A stretch of 64,000 bases of DNA from Acanthosepion pharaonis (Eukaryota > Mollusca > Cephalopoda > Sepiida > Sepiidae). The notes beneath the pieces were generated by a model. The model searched no databases. It was given only the letters and a program-made list of their open reading frames with translations, and was not told the DNA's origin. The position numbers were made by a program, and so were the translations under genes. The first letter of the stretch is position 1. Each line of letters opens with the position of its first letter. Positions 10,099-22,572 of this stretch are shown here, in pieces. The DNA lies in the NCBI GenBank assembly GCA_903632075.3, contig CAHIKZ030000585.1, positions 932,501 through 996,500 of the forward strand. The letters are read 5' to 3'.

Positions 10099-11410
10099 GC
10101 GACATTGAATAAAAAATCCCTTCTATTTTCTGACAACCACTTCCATACATCCCAATTTATGGCATTATTGTTCGACAATAATACTATCCTTACTTTTTTA
10201 ATACTACACCTCCCAGCATATTAGGTTAATTCAAATGTTGCCGCTCTTTTTAACAAAATCTTTTAATCATATTACATAGCATAGTTATTCACTTCTGGAT
10301 TTCTATTCCTTTGCACTGCATTGCATGTTAAGTTTGCTGCAAATGTCTCCAGCCTTACCTTTCACACACATTTCCTCGGCGATATTTCTGTTGTTCTTGT
10401 TTAGTTGTCGTTCATGGTAAATGGACACCTCCAGTTTTTATTTGATGATCGTTAAGGAGAATATTCCGTTAATTGCAACTATTTTTTTCTTTTTAAATAT
10501 CTGGCCCGATATAAAAACACATAGTTAAAAATATGTGACGGTCACATGACTACAAAAGCAGGAGGGATAAAAGACAACGACTGGATCCAGATTCTACAAT
10601 TGCAACCTGAAGAGAAGATTTGTCATGCAATTACTTGTCAAGAAAATAAATGATCCAGAAGAGTTGACGGATTAATCTTTAACTTTCCTGCAAGTTTCCC
10701 TGCATCTTTCTTTATAAGTCCATCCAGTTTACCATTCTTTAAAATTCTGATGTCTTCAAGCGCGTTCTTTACTATTGACTTCAAAACAATCCTTTGAAAC
10801 TTCACATACCATTCCCGACAAGATCAGGCAACTACTTTCATCACTGCTACAGGTTCCATAAATTTATTACTTTCATTCTGATTCTGTAATTTTCCCCAAA
10901 GTCATCATCAAAAGAAAAATGTTGAATGCGTTTTTATTTTTTATTTTGTTGTGATTTTCGACCAAAGCAAGTCAAATTATAGCTATTCCAAATTTATTTC
11001 ATACAAATGTGCACACTCAAGCTATAAAAAATGGAAATAATTTTTTTAAAAATACATTTAAAAAGATATACTCGTCATTGGGCAAATGAAGACAGTTGTT
11101 TCAAATCAGTTCACCCTAAGCAAGGCAATAAAGTCACTAAGACGCAAGGGGCTAATGGGAATGAAAGAGCATAAAAAATAATTTAGAAGGAACTGGAAAC
11201 CCAAACCTAAACAGAAAACAAGGAAAAGACCCCTTTACTTTTTTTTTCAAACGGATGATAAGCCCCCCCACAAAAATAAATTTCGGTCGAACACTTTAGA
11301 GAGAAAGCGCGAATTTGTAAACAGTCACTGCTACTGCTGATAATGCACAGCTCTTTTATTAATCGAGCCCTCTGGTGTGTTTATTCAAAATAAATACGTA
11401 AGAATTCACC
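10099..11410. other. No gene visible; short jockey-like 3' tail
   Basis: Unassigned AT-rich sequence. At 11112-11150 the block AAGCAAGGCAATAAAGTCAC matches the inverted 3' terminus of jockey-like subfamily 2 (compare 37905), so a tiny minus-strand 3' tail is present. Confidence 0.5.
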
Positions 11411-11580
11411 TTCCTCTCTGCCGATAGCTTAGTGGGAAAATCTCCGACTGATGCCAAATCAGTCGTGTATTGATCTTGGCTTGAGGCAATCGGATATCTA
11501 GCCACACTGATTATCTGTGATACAGCAAAACAGTCTGTCTGTGGATGATATATATATATATATATATAGATAGATAGATA
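11411..11580 (+). mobile_element. SINE-C (tRNA-derived) with (TA)n(GATA)n tail
   Basis: The A-box-like GATAGCTTAGTGGGAAAA and a decayed B box (GTATTGATCTTGGC) form the head. The body shares CTTGAGGCAATCGGATATCT and AACAGTCTGTCTGTGGATGA with the copies at 25.0, 42.4 and 43.5 kb. The element ends in (TA)10 and then GATA units. Confidence 0.8.
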
Positions 11581-12059
11581 ATATTAGTGGTAAATATACA
11601 TACATATGCGAAATATATAAATACCCACACATGTATATTTTTAGAATAAAAATTCCAAGAGGAAGAATCCAGGTAGAACTCAATGTCCAGGACAGAGTAA
11701 GGATATAATAAAAAGGCTTAAACACTAATATTCCATGGTCCTAATTGTTACGAGGATGCATTTCTATAATAAGGGATTCCATTGAGTTCTACTTGTTATT
11801 ACAAAAAAGTTTTCCCTGATGAAGTAGTTGTAAAATAGAGAAATTAGAAATAGAATGTTTGGAAGATTCTAGATACGCGAATAAAGCCTAGATAGAATCA
11901 GAGTTCCTCAATATTTCTCGGGGCGCCTCTAATAAACAACTGATTACAAATGTCTCCACAGAAAAAATTCCAAGTGTGTGAGGTCAGATGACCTCGCTGG
12001 CCACTCAACAGGACCCCTTTGACCTATCCATTAAATTCGGTGATGCGCGACTTTTCCTA

Positions 12060-13130
<1,071 letters not shown>

Positions 13131-13134
13131 CGAA

Positions 13135-13190
<56 letters not shown>

Positions 13191-13261
13191 AAATGATTTT
13201 GAGAGGAGAAAAATGAAGAAAGTAGGAAAGAAAGAAATCAAGGAAGTTTGAGACTGGAAAA

Positions 13262-13325
<64 letters not shown>

Positions 13326-13461
13326 ATGAGTTGAAATAGAATATAAAAGAAAAGGAAAATGAATAGCGAGAAACAATTAAAAAAGAGAGCCTGAATTTGG
13401 AAGGAGTAACGAAAAATGAAAGAAAGAAGAAATAGTAAAGAAAGGAAATCTGTATGTAGAA

Positions 13462-13493
<32 letters not shown>

Positions 13494-13914
13494 AAATGAT
13501 TTTGAGAGGAGAAAAAGGAAGAAAGAAGGAAAGAAATATATCAAGGAAGTTTGAGACAGAAAGAAAAAAAGAAAGAAGGAAAGAAAGAAAGAAGGAAAGA
13601 AAGAAAGAAAAGGTGTTTCAGGCGAAAAAGAAAGGAACAAACAAACAAATAAAGAGCTGAAATGGAAGATGAAAGAAAAGGAAAAATCTGTATCAAGACG
13701 GGAAACCAAAAATTAAGATAAAAAAAGGAAATAGAAGAAGTAAAAGAAAGAAAAGAGAAAACAAGAGACAAGAAAGAAATAGAAAGAAACGTGAAAATTA
13801 AACTATTGCAATAAAAGTAAAGAAAGAAAAAAACAAAGCGTCACTCAATTTGGAATGAGCGATTGAAAATTAAAAAAAGAAAGAAGAAGAGAGAAAAGGA
13901 ATCTGTACAGGGAA

Positions 13915-13958
<44 letters not shown>

Positions 13959-14160
13959 ACGTGTTCGAAGAATTCATTTGGAAGAAAGAAAGAAAAGCGA
14001 CCCCAAAGAATTATTAATAAAAGAAAGAAAGAAGAAAGATAATTCGTAAGGATTAATTTACAAAGAATACAAGAAAGAAAAAAGAAAGAAAGAAAGAAAG
14101 AAAAGGCTGTTGAAACTGGAAAGCAAAGAAAGAAAGAAAGAAAGAAAAGCCCAGAAATAA
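13131..14160. repeat. Polypurine (GAAA)n region, about 1 kb
   Basis: At least five GAAA arrays (13131-13192, 13258-13326, 13462-13494, 13915-13957, 14076-14102) are joined by purine-rich linkers. One linker (TGATTTTGAGAGGAGAAAAA) occurs at 13193 and again at 13498, so part of the block is a segmental duplication. Very few pyrimidines occur on the plus strand. Confidence 0.95.
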
Positions 14161-14319
14161 AGGGGCTTTGATTAGGAAGGAAAGATAAACTGAAGGTAAA
14201 CGCTTGTATTTTTTAGATTAACGAGAAAAATATTTATCCATAAGTATAGCAAAAAATATTGCTAACGCTAAGATATTTTGAAACATGCACACACGCACAC
14301 GATCACGAAACCCGCGATC

Positions 14320-14590
14320 TCTTAGGGTCATAGGGTCAACACTTCAACTGCAGCCCAACCCTCTCAAAACCGGTTTGAATTCAGAGTTTTCCTTCTCCTA
14401 GATCGGTTGCCACCCAAGGTTATAAAACCCAGTCTCTCCTACTATTTACCCAAAGATGGGGGAGGGGAGAAGAAGAGGAGTCATACCATTCCCAAGGGTA
14501 TTGGCATGTAAGTAAATGTAATGGATCTGAAATTCGAACTCGGCTCTCCGATTCCTCAATCCGAGTCTCTATCCTTCACTCCATTTCTTA
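14320..14590 (-). mobile_element. SINE-A, minus strand
   Basis: Read on the minus strand it gives the tRNA-like head (GAGCCGAGTTCGAATTTC), the GTAAATG/TTACATGCCAATACC block, and the CTGGGTTTTATAACCTTGG body, as in the full copy at 38306. The 3' hairpin end is missing. Confidence 0.8.
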
Positions 14591-15289
14591 TTTAGATGAG
14601 TTTTTGTTTTGTTTTTAGAACAGAAACGCCAGCCCACACACATATATGACTTGGTTATAATGCGGAAGGCTATACGTTTTGGAAGTACTGATTTTTACTA
14701 TGTTTTTTTTTGTTGTTGTTGTTGAAAATAATTTAAAAACACAACAAAACTATAATCAAGAATTCCCGCAGACAACTCAAACCCACTTGTAGCAACAAAG
14801 CATATGATAAGTGTCCTTTTAGTGGCAAGTGTCTGCAAAACAATATAATGTTTTCCGCGCATATATACATACATTCGCTCATATACATAAATAAATAAAT
14901 AGCTGGCCACACGTATTCGAGGATACACGTCTACTAGGGCGCCTAGCTAATCCTTAATTCAGACGCTTGCTCAGGCACATTTGTGTTTGTTCAACATCCA
15001 CAGAGCCCACCTTTGGTTTATACTGCAACTATGCTAAGCAGACCTTAGTTACAGTTTCTGGGAGAGAGCGTGTTATCTAGCGTGATCAACAAGCTGAACA
15101 AGGCCAGTACATTTAAAATCTCGGTCAAGATGACGTGTGACTTCCTGCTAACACAGCTATCGATGGTCCCCTGAGTGTTCCGCCTACCCGATTTCACATA
15201 CAAAGCTTGGGTCAACCCCGGGTATGGTTTTCAGACACTTTCCATACATATATACGCACAAAGATGCATATATCTTCAGTCATTGACCT
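14591..15289. other. No gene supported
   Basis: Unassigned. Part of it may belong to the upstream region of the LINE fragment that follows, but I see no domain motif before about 15290. Confidence 0.4.
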
Positions 15290-15870
15290 TCAAGATGAGA
15301 TGCAACACCGGTGCAGGATCAGCATTTGGTCGTCTTCGAAATAGAGTTTTGCAAGGGACATCGGAGCAGACACCATAATGATAGAGTACGTGATTGCAAC
15401 TTTCCTCTATGCCTCAGGGAGAGCTGGACATCTTATGGACGATATCTGAAATCCCTTGAAAAATTTCACCAGCGTTGTCTTTGAAGTATCTTGAAGGTCA
15501 GCTGGCAAAACAGAAGTACACGCTTCAGCATCTAATGACCAGCATCTGAAGCCCTCGTATTAAAAAAAAAAAAAAAAATTTCGATTGAGTGGACATCTAG
15601 TGTGAATGGATGATGGCACCTGCCGAGCAAGGCAACTCTTTTACTCCCAACTCAAAAAAACAAATCGGAAAAGAAGAGGTCAAAAGAAGAGATACAAGTA
15701 TGTTTCTAAAAGAATACAGGAAGAAATGGTACATCGTTATCAACAGCTGAGAATCGAGGGCAATGGACCGGGATCTCTGGAGATCCATTGTCACACAATG
15801 GATCTACACTGTCCACAAACCCAACTGGCAAGAAAACCCACAAACGGAACAAGACCAAGGAATACTCACA
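15290..15870 (+). pseudogene. LINE ORF C-terminal region (FGRLRNRV ... MDRDLWRSIV type)
   Basis: Across frames the plus strand reads GSAFGRLRNRV, then LRESWTSYGRYLKSLEKFHQ and RCL, then MDDGTCRARQLFYSQLKK, GQKKRYKYVSKRIQEE and MDRDLWRSIVTQ. This order is the post-polymerase tail of a large class of invertebrate LINE ORFs. There, AFGKL-R-RV is followed by E-W-Y-R-(H/Y)-L-F-RCL and then DGRLPKQL-LY-Q-L-GKR-RG-KKRYKD. At least four frameshifts or stops and an internal A-run (15559-15577) make it a dead copy. The polymerase domain is absent. Recognition is by motif order; the clade is not assigned. Confidence 0.78.
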
Positions 15871-15881
15871 AATACAAACAC

Positions 15882-15894
15882 ACGCACACACACG

Positions 15895-15950
<56 letters not shown>
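15882..15950. repeat. (CA)n(TA)n compound microsatellite
   Basis: CA repeats with CG interruptions lead into about 17 TA units, right after the LINE fragment. Confidence 0.95.
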
Positions 15951-15951
<1 letters not shown>

Positions 15952-16155
15952 CCCCTTTCGAAATGGAAAGAACTAAATCCAAGAAAAGAGCGAATGCAGT
16001 GAGGAGAAGTGTCCCATCATTCGAGAACAATTATCTGTCTACATTGTCTCTGCCGATTCCAGACAAAAATCGGTCTTACAATCTTAAAACTCATTAGCCG
16101 TACCAACTGCAAAGATTGGTAACCCACCTCATGCACTCCCACTTATGGAAATGGG

Positions 16156-16156
<1 letters not shown>

Positions 16157-16210
<54 letters not shown>

Positions 16211-16223
16211 ATGTGTGTGTGTA
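16157..16223. repeat. (TA)n(TG)n compound microsatellite
   Basis: About 17 TA units followed by TG with one ATG interruption. Confidence 0.95.
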
Positions 16224-16256
16224 ATAAATTATTTCTATACATACAAATATTTATAC

Positions 16257-16427
16257 ATACAAATATGTAAGTAAATGGTATGTTAATAATAAACAATATT
16301 AACAACATTTACCGGCCTGATTGTCCGAGAATTCTCAAAGAAAATATGTTTCCTCTCGGACATTGAGGCCAGTAAATGTTGTTAATATTGTTTATTATAA
16401 ACATACCATTTACTTAAATATTTGTAT
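16257..16427. mobile_element. Foldback (long inverted repeat, 74-base arms)
   Basis: 16257-16330 and 16354-16427 are near-perfect reverse complements separated by 23 bases. Shared arm blocks are AAGTAAATGGTATGT, AATAAACAATATTAACAACA and TTTACNGGCCT followed by GTCCGAGA. Such a structure is a foldback MITE or a snap-back duplication. A piece of one arm (TTTATTATAAACAGAGCATT, then TTACTTAAATATTT) recurs at about 59450, so the arm belongs to a dispersed family. Confidence 0.88.
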
Positions 16428-16456
16428 CTATAAAAATAAAGTTACATATAAATAAG

Positions 16457-16458
<2 letters not shown>

Positions 16459-16526
<68 letters not shown>

Positions 16527-16605
16527 CTCTACTTTATATTAAACATTTTTTAAAAAAAGTAAATGCTACGAACAACGGAATTGTACTTTATCTGTTCTTT
16601 GTCTC

Positions 16606-16661
<56 letters not shown>

Positions 16662-16802
16662 CCACATATTATTAAAATAATTAATTTTTTCTTTATGTTC
16701 AATGTTAAATATTCTCGATATGAGACATTCTCTGTTTGTGTGTCGGTAATCCGAATTTCTAGAGGCACCTCTCTTCTCTTCTTTTTAATATATATATATA
16801 TA
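16459..16802. repeat. Three (TA)n arrays
   Basis: TA blocks at 16459-16525, 16610-16659 and 16788-16802. Intervening sequence is unassigned. Confidence 0.95.
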
Positions 16803-17129
16803 TAAACGGTGTCTTCAGTAATTCAAATTTGGATTGAAACAATATTTTACAATTTTAGATCAATTTAGATGTCCAAACAAATCTGAGTTAAAATTTTAGG
16901 TACTATCAATATGCTTTATTAAAGTTATTGGAGTTATTTGAAGTATTCTAAAAGCCTGCCGTAAGTTTCGAGGCGAAACCATATAATCGCATTTTACTTC
17001 AATATAAAGGTAACAAAATCATAAAAAAAATTGAACAACATCTATAATAGAAAAAATATAATATAGAAATAATATAATGACACTTCTGCTCAATAAGAGC
17101 CAATAAGCTATTATCCGTACTTTTGTTCA
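16803..17129. other. Possible flank of the Tc1 element
   Basis: AT-rich and non-coding. It probably includes the 3' UTR of the Tc1 copy that follows on the minus strand, but I found no inverted-repeat partner to mark an end. Confidence 0.3.
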
Positions 17130-17832
17130 TTTCTTTACTTCAGTAGGTTCAATTTCCGACATGATACTTTTAATTGCTTCCCGTCGCTCTGATTTGCTTT
17201 TATATTGTTTGCCACCTTTATTTAATTTCATCTTCACAGTTGACCATGGATTTTCGATTTGATTCAGATCAGTGGCTTTTCCATTATCCTCTCTCCTGTA
17301 TATCTTTTATACTCAAAGAATTTAATGGTAAGCTTAGATACATGAGAAGGAGCATTGTCGTGCATAAATACACACTTCACGTTGAAACTGCAAGACTGGG
17401 ACTTGTACTATGCAATCAAAATCTTGTTCATAAAATCGAACTGTTCAGTGTAACTGTTTCATTGACTATGAATGGTCAATAATAGTTTGGTCGAGAATTC
17501 CAGCAGATTTTTCCACAGATACCGATTCACAAAAGTTCTACACCTTTTGTTATTCTTGACTCCCTCAATTCTAACCCTTTTCAAAGATCTGAGCGCTGAT
17601 GAAAAGTGGTTGCTTCGTTATAACTCGCTTTAGTTTAAGTCCATTTTGAGGAAGGAAATTTTTAAAGCCTATTCCTTTTCCTATGTTTTGAATTCTCAAC
17701 TTAATTATATTTTCAACAGCTTTCTTTACTGTTCGATTATCTGCTTTCATATCTCTAATGCGGATATTCCTTCACACAATGATCGTTATTTTCTGTTTCT
17801 CAGCAATTGTCAGATGCGTCCCGCTACCCATG
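17130..17832 (-). pseudogene. Tc1-like transposase, decayed full-length copy
   Basis: The minus strand starts MGSGTHLTIAEKQKITIIV (start at 17832), the usual Tc1 N-terminus leading into the first helix-turn-helix. Further on come KAVENIIK and GLKLKRVITKQPLFISAQ. The second catalytic block HDNAPSHVSKLTIKFF lies around 17330-17365, and the third, ATDLNQIENPWSTVKMKLN, around 17235-17268. The run SERREAIKSIMSEIEP closes the protein. The residues D (HDNAPSH) and E (QIENPW) are kept, but several stops and frameshifts break the frame and the first D block is not clear. Length is near the family's ~340 residues minus deletions. Confidence 0.85.
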
Positions 17833-17894
17833 TTCTAAGATATTTATTCATTGCTTTAACTGAAAGAATTGAGGCACAAGGCCAAAGGGAGCAG

Positions 17895-17965
17895 TAGGGT
17901 AAGCCTAGCCGACACGTTCTATCCTAGACCTAGCTAATCAGATTCGCGACGCATGCATTCTTTAT
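17895..17965 (-). repeat. Fragment resembling the Tx1-like LINE 3' UTR
   Basis: CCTAGCTAATCAGATTCGCG and flanking bases match 26917-26960 inside the 3' UTR of the Tx1-like LINE, in the same orientation. It is therefore likely a small remnant of that family. Confidence 0.5.
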
Positions 17966-18174
17966 CCACGTTCTAATATATATTATGGACAAAAAGAAGA
18001 AACAGTTTTTATTGAATTTTGGAGGTCTTAAGCTAATATTAGTTTAAGCTGAATACTAACTTCAGTCAGTCCATTTTCGTAAATTGCAAATATCTAAAAA
18101 AAAAGATAAAATAAAACAACCATGAAAAATGACAGAAAATTTATTTAAATATTTTACTAAGGATATATTTACCA
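17966..18174. other. No recognisable feature
   Basis: AT-rich spacer. Confidence 0.4.
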
Positions 18175-18326
18175 ACCTCCCCACAAGGTAGAGATTTTCC
18201 AAGCGTTGCTTAGATGTGGCACAAGGCCGAAAATATGGGGCATCCAGTGAGGATCGAACTCACTTTTCAGTAGTAACTGATTTAGCAAGACAAGCTTGCT
18301 AACCATTACACCACGCCGAGGTGCCC
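18175..18326 (-). mobile_element. SINE-B, minus strand
   Basis: The minus strand shows GTGTAATGGTTAGCAAGCTT, a B box (GAGTTCGATCC) and the GGCCTTGTGCCACATCTAAG tail, ending ACCTTGTGGGGAGG. The last phrase is the same ending seen in SINE-G. Confidence 0.88.
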
Positions 18327-18495
18327 ACCTCCCCACAAGGTACGATGTGGCACAAGGCCGAGTTTTAAAGTGGGGGAATCCGAGCCCGTAGGCTCGGCCA
18401 AGAATTCCAGTATAAAACGGGGTCGGATAGCTGTATCCCGACATATCCTCGTCTAGGGATCCCCTCCTCCCGAAAATGAAGAGTTTGACCAGCAC
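18327..18495 (-). mobile_element. SINE-G (hairpin SINE), minus strand
   Basis: On the minus strand the body has CCCGTTTTATACTGGAATTC, the hairpin GCCGAGCCTACGGGCTCGG, and ends GGCCTTGTGCCACATCGTAC with CCTTGTGGGGAGG. It directly abuts the SINE-B copy and shares its tail. Confidence 0.8.
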
Positions 18496-19290
18496 AGCAA
18501 GAAAAGATTCCAGCTGGACTACGATCTAACCCCGGAAACCAGAGTTGTATATTTTACTGTGGGCGGAAATAGACGAGTATAAATTTGACAAATATTGGTT
18601 TAGAAGTTTTTGAGTTATTGAGGTTTATTTGATTTGCATAACTTCAGACAGGATCTATGTGTGCGTGTGTGTTTATGCGTGAAATGAATCTCTTGTTATA
18701 TGAAACAAGCAAAAATACCGATACTAGTCATTTGATCCTTAGAGCTTTGAAGAACGATCTAGAAGTATGCGTTAGCCAACAGTTATATGAACAAATCCAC
18801 AAAGAATGGCCGAAAAATGGATTTGGAATCGACAGAATCATTTTTTATTTTTTTTTAAAAGGAAAAAAAACTTTATGTGATCTGCGGGCTACAATCGTGA
18901 AAAGCTGGTAAGTTGCTCCTTTAACAACAATAATGAGCGTTTGAGGTGGGGAGGGTGAGTAAATGGTTAAAATAAAATACTAGTCATGGTGCGTGGAGAG
19001 TTGGAAATCATTTGAGGCTAAGTCAGGAAGGGAAAGGATGAAGAGATCAGTTCGCGTACGTATATAAAATTGGCGGCGAGCGCTGCGGGGTAGGTGTGTG
19101 TAGGTGGGTAGGGGTGGCAATCGACTTTCCACTCGAAAGAACAGGCGGTAAGATTGCCGCCAAAGAAAAACCTAAAAGACACGCCGCGCTGATCTCGAAC
19201 AAAAGGAGCAATCAGCGTAAAAATCTCGTTAAAATTACAGAGAATTCGATAATGAGAAAGGAAAAAAGACAGTTATAGAGGAAATCGAAA
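18496..19290. other. No gene supported
   Basis: Mixed-composition sequence. 19066-19160 is unusually G-rich (GGCGGCGAGCGCTGCGGGG then repeated GTGGGTAG). No domain is recognised in the short open frames. Confidence 0.4.
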
Positions 19291-19293
19291 CAA

Positions 19294-19596
19294 TCACCAG
19301 AGAAGAAGAAGAAGAAGAAGAAGAAGAAGAAGAAGAATGTATAAAATGGACCAGAAAATATAAAAAGAAGAACAAAAGAAGCAAAAAGAAAAAAGGCTAC
19401 AAGTAGAAGAAAAAGGAAGGAGGAGGAACAGGAAAATACATGGACAAGAAAAGAAAAAGAAAGAAAGAAAGAAAGAAAGAAAGAAAATATATGAAATGAT
19501 CAAGAAAATATAAAAAGAAAGACTAATAGAATCAAAAAGGAAAAAGGCTATGAGAAGAAAAAGAAGAGGAAGTGAAGAAATATATAGACAGGAAAC

Positions 19597-19629
<33 letters not shown>

Positions 19630-20040
19630 AATGTGTAAAGCGCACAAGAAAATATAAAAAGAAGTCAAAATAATTGAAAAAGAAAGGTGGATAAAAGCAG
19701 CATCAGCAGCCAACGAAGAAGAAGAAAGGAAGACAATGTATGAAATATAAAAGAACAGAAAATAGAAAAGAATAGGAGAAAAAAGAAAGATGTAAAAAAA
19801 AGGAAAATATATAAAATAGACAATAAAATTAAAAGAAATGGAAAAGAGGAAAAAAAAGAAAGAAAAGGAGAATATATAAGATGCACAAGTCGAAAAATAA
19901 AGAAGAATAAAAAAGGAGGAAGATACATCAAATAGACAAGAAGAAGAAGAAGAAGTAGAAAAAGAAGGAATAAAAAGATTATGATATAAATAAGAAGAAA
20001 GAGAACAAACATCGAGAATGGTGAACAGAAGACGGCAATA
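19294..20040. repeat. Second polypurine tract (GAA/GAAA)n
   Basis: A (GAA)n block (19303-19336), two GAAAG arrays (19455-19487, 19599-19631) and AGAAG-rich linkers make about 740 bases with few pyrimidines on the plus strand. The repeated phrase ATATAAAAAGAAGA/ATATAAAAAGAAAG suggests a ~135-base internal period. Confidence 0.9.
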
Positions 20041-20690
20041 ATCTCGTTACGAATGAAGAATTTCACTTTTGATTTATTTTTATTTATTTATTTTGTCTCT
20101 CTTTCATCACAGAAGAAAATAACCATTCATGGATAAGCAATTTCTAGTTTCTAATTCTTTACTGTGGCAAAGGCGTAGCGCTATGGTTTGTAAACAGAAA
20201 TGAAGCCTGGTAATATCTAAGGTTTAAATCCCGGCAATTTAATCCCAATAAGTCTATGTATCTACGTGATGTTTGATTATCAACTCGTTTATAAATAACT
20301 TGACTCACAAAGTAGATAAAGTGAATTAAACGTAAACTTAAACAAATACGGTACTAAATACGTTATTTTATATTGTATCCAAGAATTCTACCAATTCTTC
20401 GAATCTTAGATATATTTAAATGTCTTTAAGGTTTATTAGACAGAAGCATAACAATTTTAAGTAACTGTTTGAGCAACTTGAGTACTAATTCTGGCGTAAA
20501 AGATACGCAAATTATCACCGGTCAAACCCCCCACCCCCACCCCCACAAAAAAAAGAAAAATCATCTACCGATCATAATCTATTAGGATCGAATTTGTAGA
20601 AGAATGATTAGAACGCTGAAATAACTAATCATTATAACAGAATATCGATTTTCATCCCCATTGGATGATTAGGTCTTTTTTTCCTTGCGC
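20041..20690. other. Mostly unassigned; possible tRNA-like fragment
   Basis: At 20165-20255 AAGGCGTAGCGCTATGGTTT plus TAAGGTTTAAATCCCGGCAA resemble an A box and a degenerate B box, but there is no second copy. The rest shows nothing. Confidence 0.3.
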
Positions 20691-20699
20691 CAAACCAAA

Positions 20700-21205
20700 C
20701 CTTAGTAAATAAGTATTTATTGTTATTATTATTATTATCATTAGTAGTAGTAGTAGCAGTAGTAGTACTAGTAGTAGTATAGACTTAAAGTCAGAAATGG
20801 TTTCATTACATTTTCCACTGATCATTTTTGAAAAACAAAAAAAAATCCCTAAGATCACACACATTTTACATAAAGCTCTTTGTAATTTGTGACCTGTACT
20901 TATGACTACAATCTTTTTGTATTTCTTTAAGGCCTGGTCTACCAGAAATCCCCTCAATAAGTCTGTCGGAACCTTTTCCAATCAATGAGAGAGCAGCAAA
21001 CATAACTGGAACAACTGATGTTAATCTACGGGGACTTCCATGTCCATAATAATCTACATTCTGTTCTTGTGGTCTTTAATCACGATGCCTGGACGATTAG
21101 ATTTGATTGTTCTGCCTGTGTGTAGTGTAAAGTCCCATTCAATTGTTGCAGGTCTTATCTGTGTAACAGAGTTTGGTTGATGCTCATACCAGTTTCTTGC
21201 AGTAG
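20700..21205 (-). pseudogene. R2/jockey-type LINE C-terminal region, second copy
   Basis: Minus-strand frames give NWYEHQPNSVTQIRPATIEW, then GIVIKDHKNRM and a stop. In other frames follow ALSLIGKGSDRLIEGISGRP, GLKEIQK and TGHKLQRAL. These match the left-edge copy (VVGALGLVGKD, LIEGIPGSPCLKEIQK) and extend it about 45 residues upstream. Frameshifts lie after KDHKNR and within KEIQK. The 3' end has CAGTGGAAAATGTAATGA and an ACT/ATA trinucleotide tail, as in the other copy. Confidence 0.8.
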
Positions 21206-21362
21206 AATTATTATTATTATTATTATGATATATAATATTATAATATAATATATATATATAATAACCATCAATACTTATCAAAGGCCGACTGAGAGTTTCG
21301 TAATTTTCATCATTTTACGCATATTTATTACTAGTATTAATGGGTACCATTATTGTCTTATC

Positions 21363-21364
<2 letters not shown>

Positions 21365-21458
<94 letters not shown>
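21365..21458. repeat. (TA)n(TG)n compound microsatellite
   Basis: About 16 TA units then about 31 TG units. Confidence 0.97.
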
Positions 21459-21460
<2 letters not shown>

Positions 21461-21594
21461 TATAGAAAATAAGGAAGAACTCGTTAGGTAAATAATCCAA
21501 ATTTCTTTAGTATTTTTGTTATTATTTTTTAAAAAAACAGTGCTCGATACAAAAGTAGAGCCCAAATATACAAAAAGTAGAGCCTAAATGTAAA

Positions 21595-21624
21595 TGTTTA
21601 TAATATATATATATATTATAAACA
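21595..21624. repeat. 30-base perfect AT palindrome
   Basis: TGTTTATAATATATA continues into its exact reverse complement, so the 30 bases are fully self-complementary. Confidence 0.8.
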
Positions 21625-21742
21625 GTTACATTGGAACACGCAAGTTACAACGACATTTATTGCTCTACTCTTGTACTGAACCTTTTAAAAATAATGTTAT
21701 GTACGTACGTTTGAAGTTTTATTCTTTACGTTCTTTTACATT

Positions 21743-21744
<2 letters not shown>

Positions 21745-21798
<54 letters not shown>
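21745..21798. repeat. (TA)n microsatellite
   Basis: About 27 TA units. Confidence 0.97.
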
Positions 21799-21801
<3 letters not shown>

Positions 21802-21904
21802 TGGTATCTTATAAGGAATGCTTTAAAGCCCCTAAAACGCAAGGTTACATGGCGCGGAAGAATTAGTAGAAACATTAATAATGAGCAGAGAGAGAAAACA
21901 GTTA

Positions 21905-21975
21905 TCAGAAGGACAGTAGATAGCATTTAAATTGCATTAGATTGCATCAGAAGGACAGTAGATTGCATTTAAATT
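21905..21975. repeat. 42-base tandem duplication
   Basis: ATCAGAAGGACAGTAGAT followed by GCATTTAAAT occurs twice, one unit after the other. It lies at the C-terminal end of the jockey-like fragment that starts at 21950. Confidence 0.75.
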
Positions 21976-22260
21976 TTTGCTGTTGGCTGGAAAGCATCGA
22001 GCCGAAAGGGAGTTCTACAAGAAGTGCGAGAAAAGAAACTGCTAGCATAGAACTTACGGTTACATTTAACCAGCTCAATTGTAAATTGATAGGCTCTCGA
22101 TGCCAGTTTAGTACTACGCTTAAATACATACACAAAGGTACAATAGCGAAGCGGACAATTACCATGATATAAAAAGGGTACAGAAAGACAATCTTACGAC
22201 GGTGGGTAAGTGACTGAAGCCTGGCCGCCGGATCAGGACCAACAATTTCTTCTTTGGGTA
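21950..22260 (-). pseudogene. Jockey-like LINE (subfamily 2) C-terminal fragment
   Basis: The minus strand gives VGPDPAARLQSLTHRRKIVF in the block that precedes the C-terminus. In other frames it retains the SFFPR/LWNSL-type ending. It is immediately preceded (22290-22335) by three tandem AATATTCTGCCAGC units. No polymerase domain is present. Confidence 0.75.
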
Positions 22261-22572
22261 TTATCAAAGAGCATATTAAACAGAAGAAGCACCGGGTAAT
22301 ATTCTGCCAGCAATATTCTGCCAGCAATATTCTAAGCATGGACGAATGGTAGATTTATTCTTCTTGTAACTTCGTTCCTTAGTTACGTTAAGTTACGCCC
22401 TGTCACCTTACCTCAGATAAACAAGTTTTGTGTGCAAGACCGAGCTCATGGTGGTATCGACTGATGGTGGTTTTGAAGGACCAGTTTCTGCCGACGACGT
22501 ACGAGTGCTTGTGATTCGCAGTTGCTCAGTTATTTCAAGTAAGTTCTCATCTTCCACAACATAATGCCTCCC

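Noticed and set aside
17985..18070. Inverted-repeat end for the Tc1 copy
   Set aside because: I compared this stretch with 16803-16860 and found no convincing reverse-complement match.
19294..20066. Two minus-strand frames of 133-139 codons that look like multi-pass membrane proteins
   Set aside because: The hydrophobic Leu/Phe runs are the complement of GAA/GAAA repeats, not real membrane segments.
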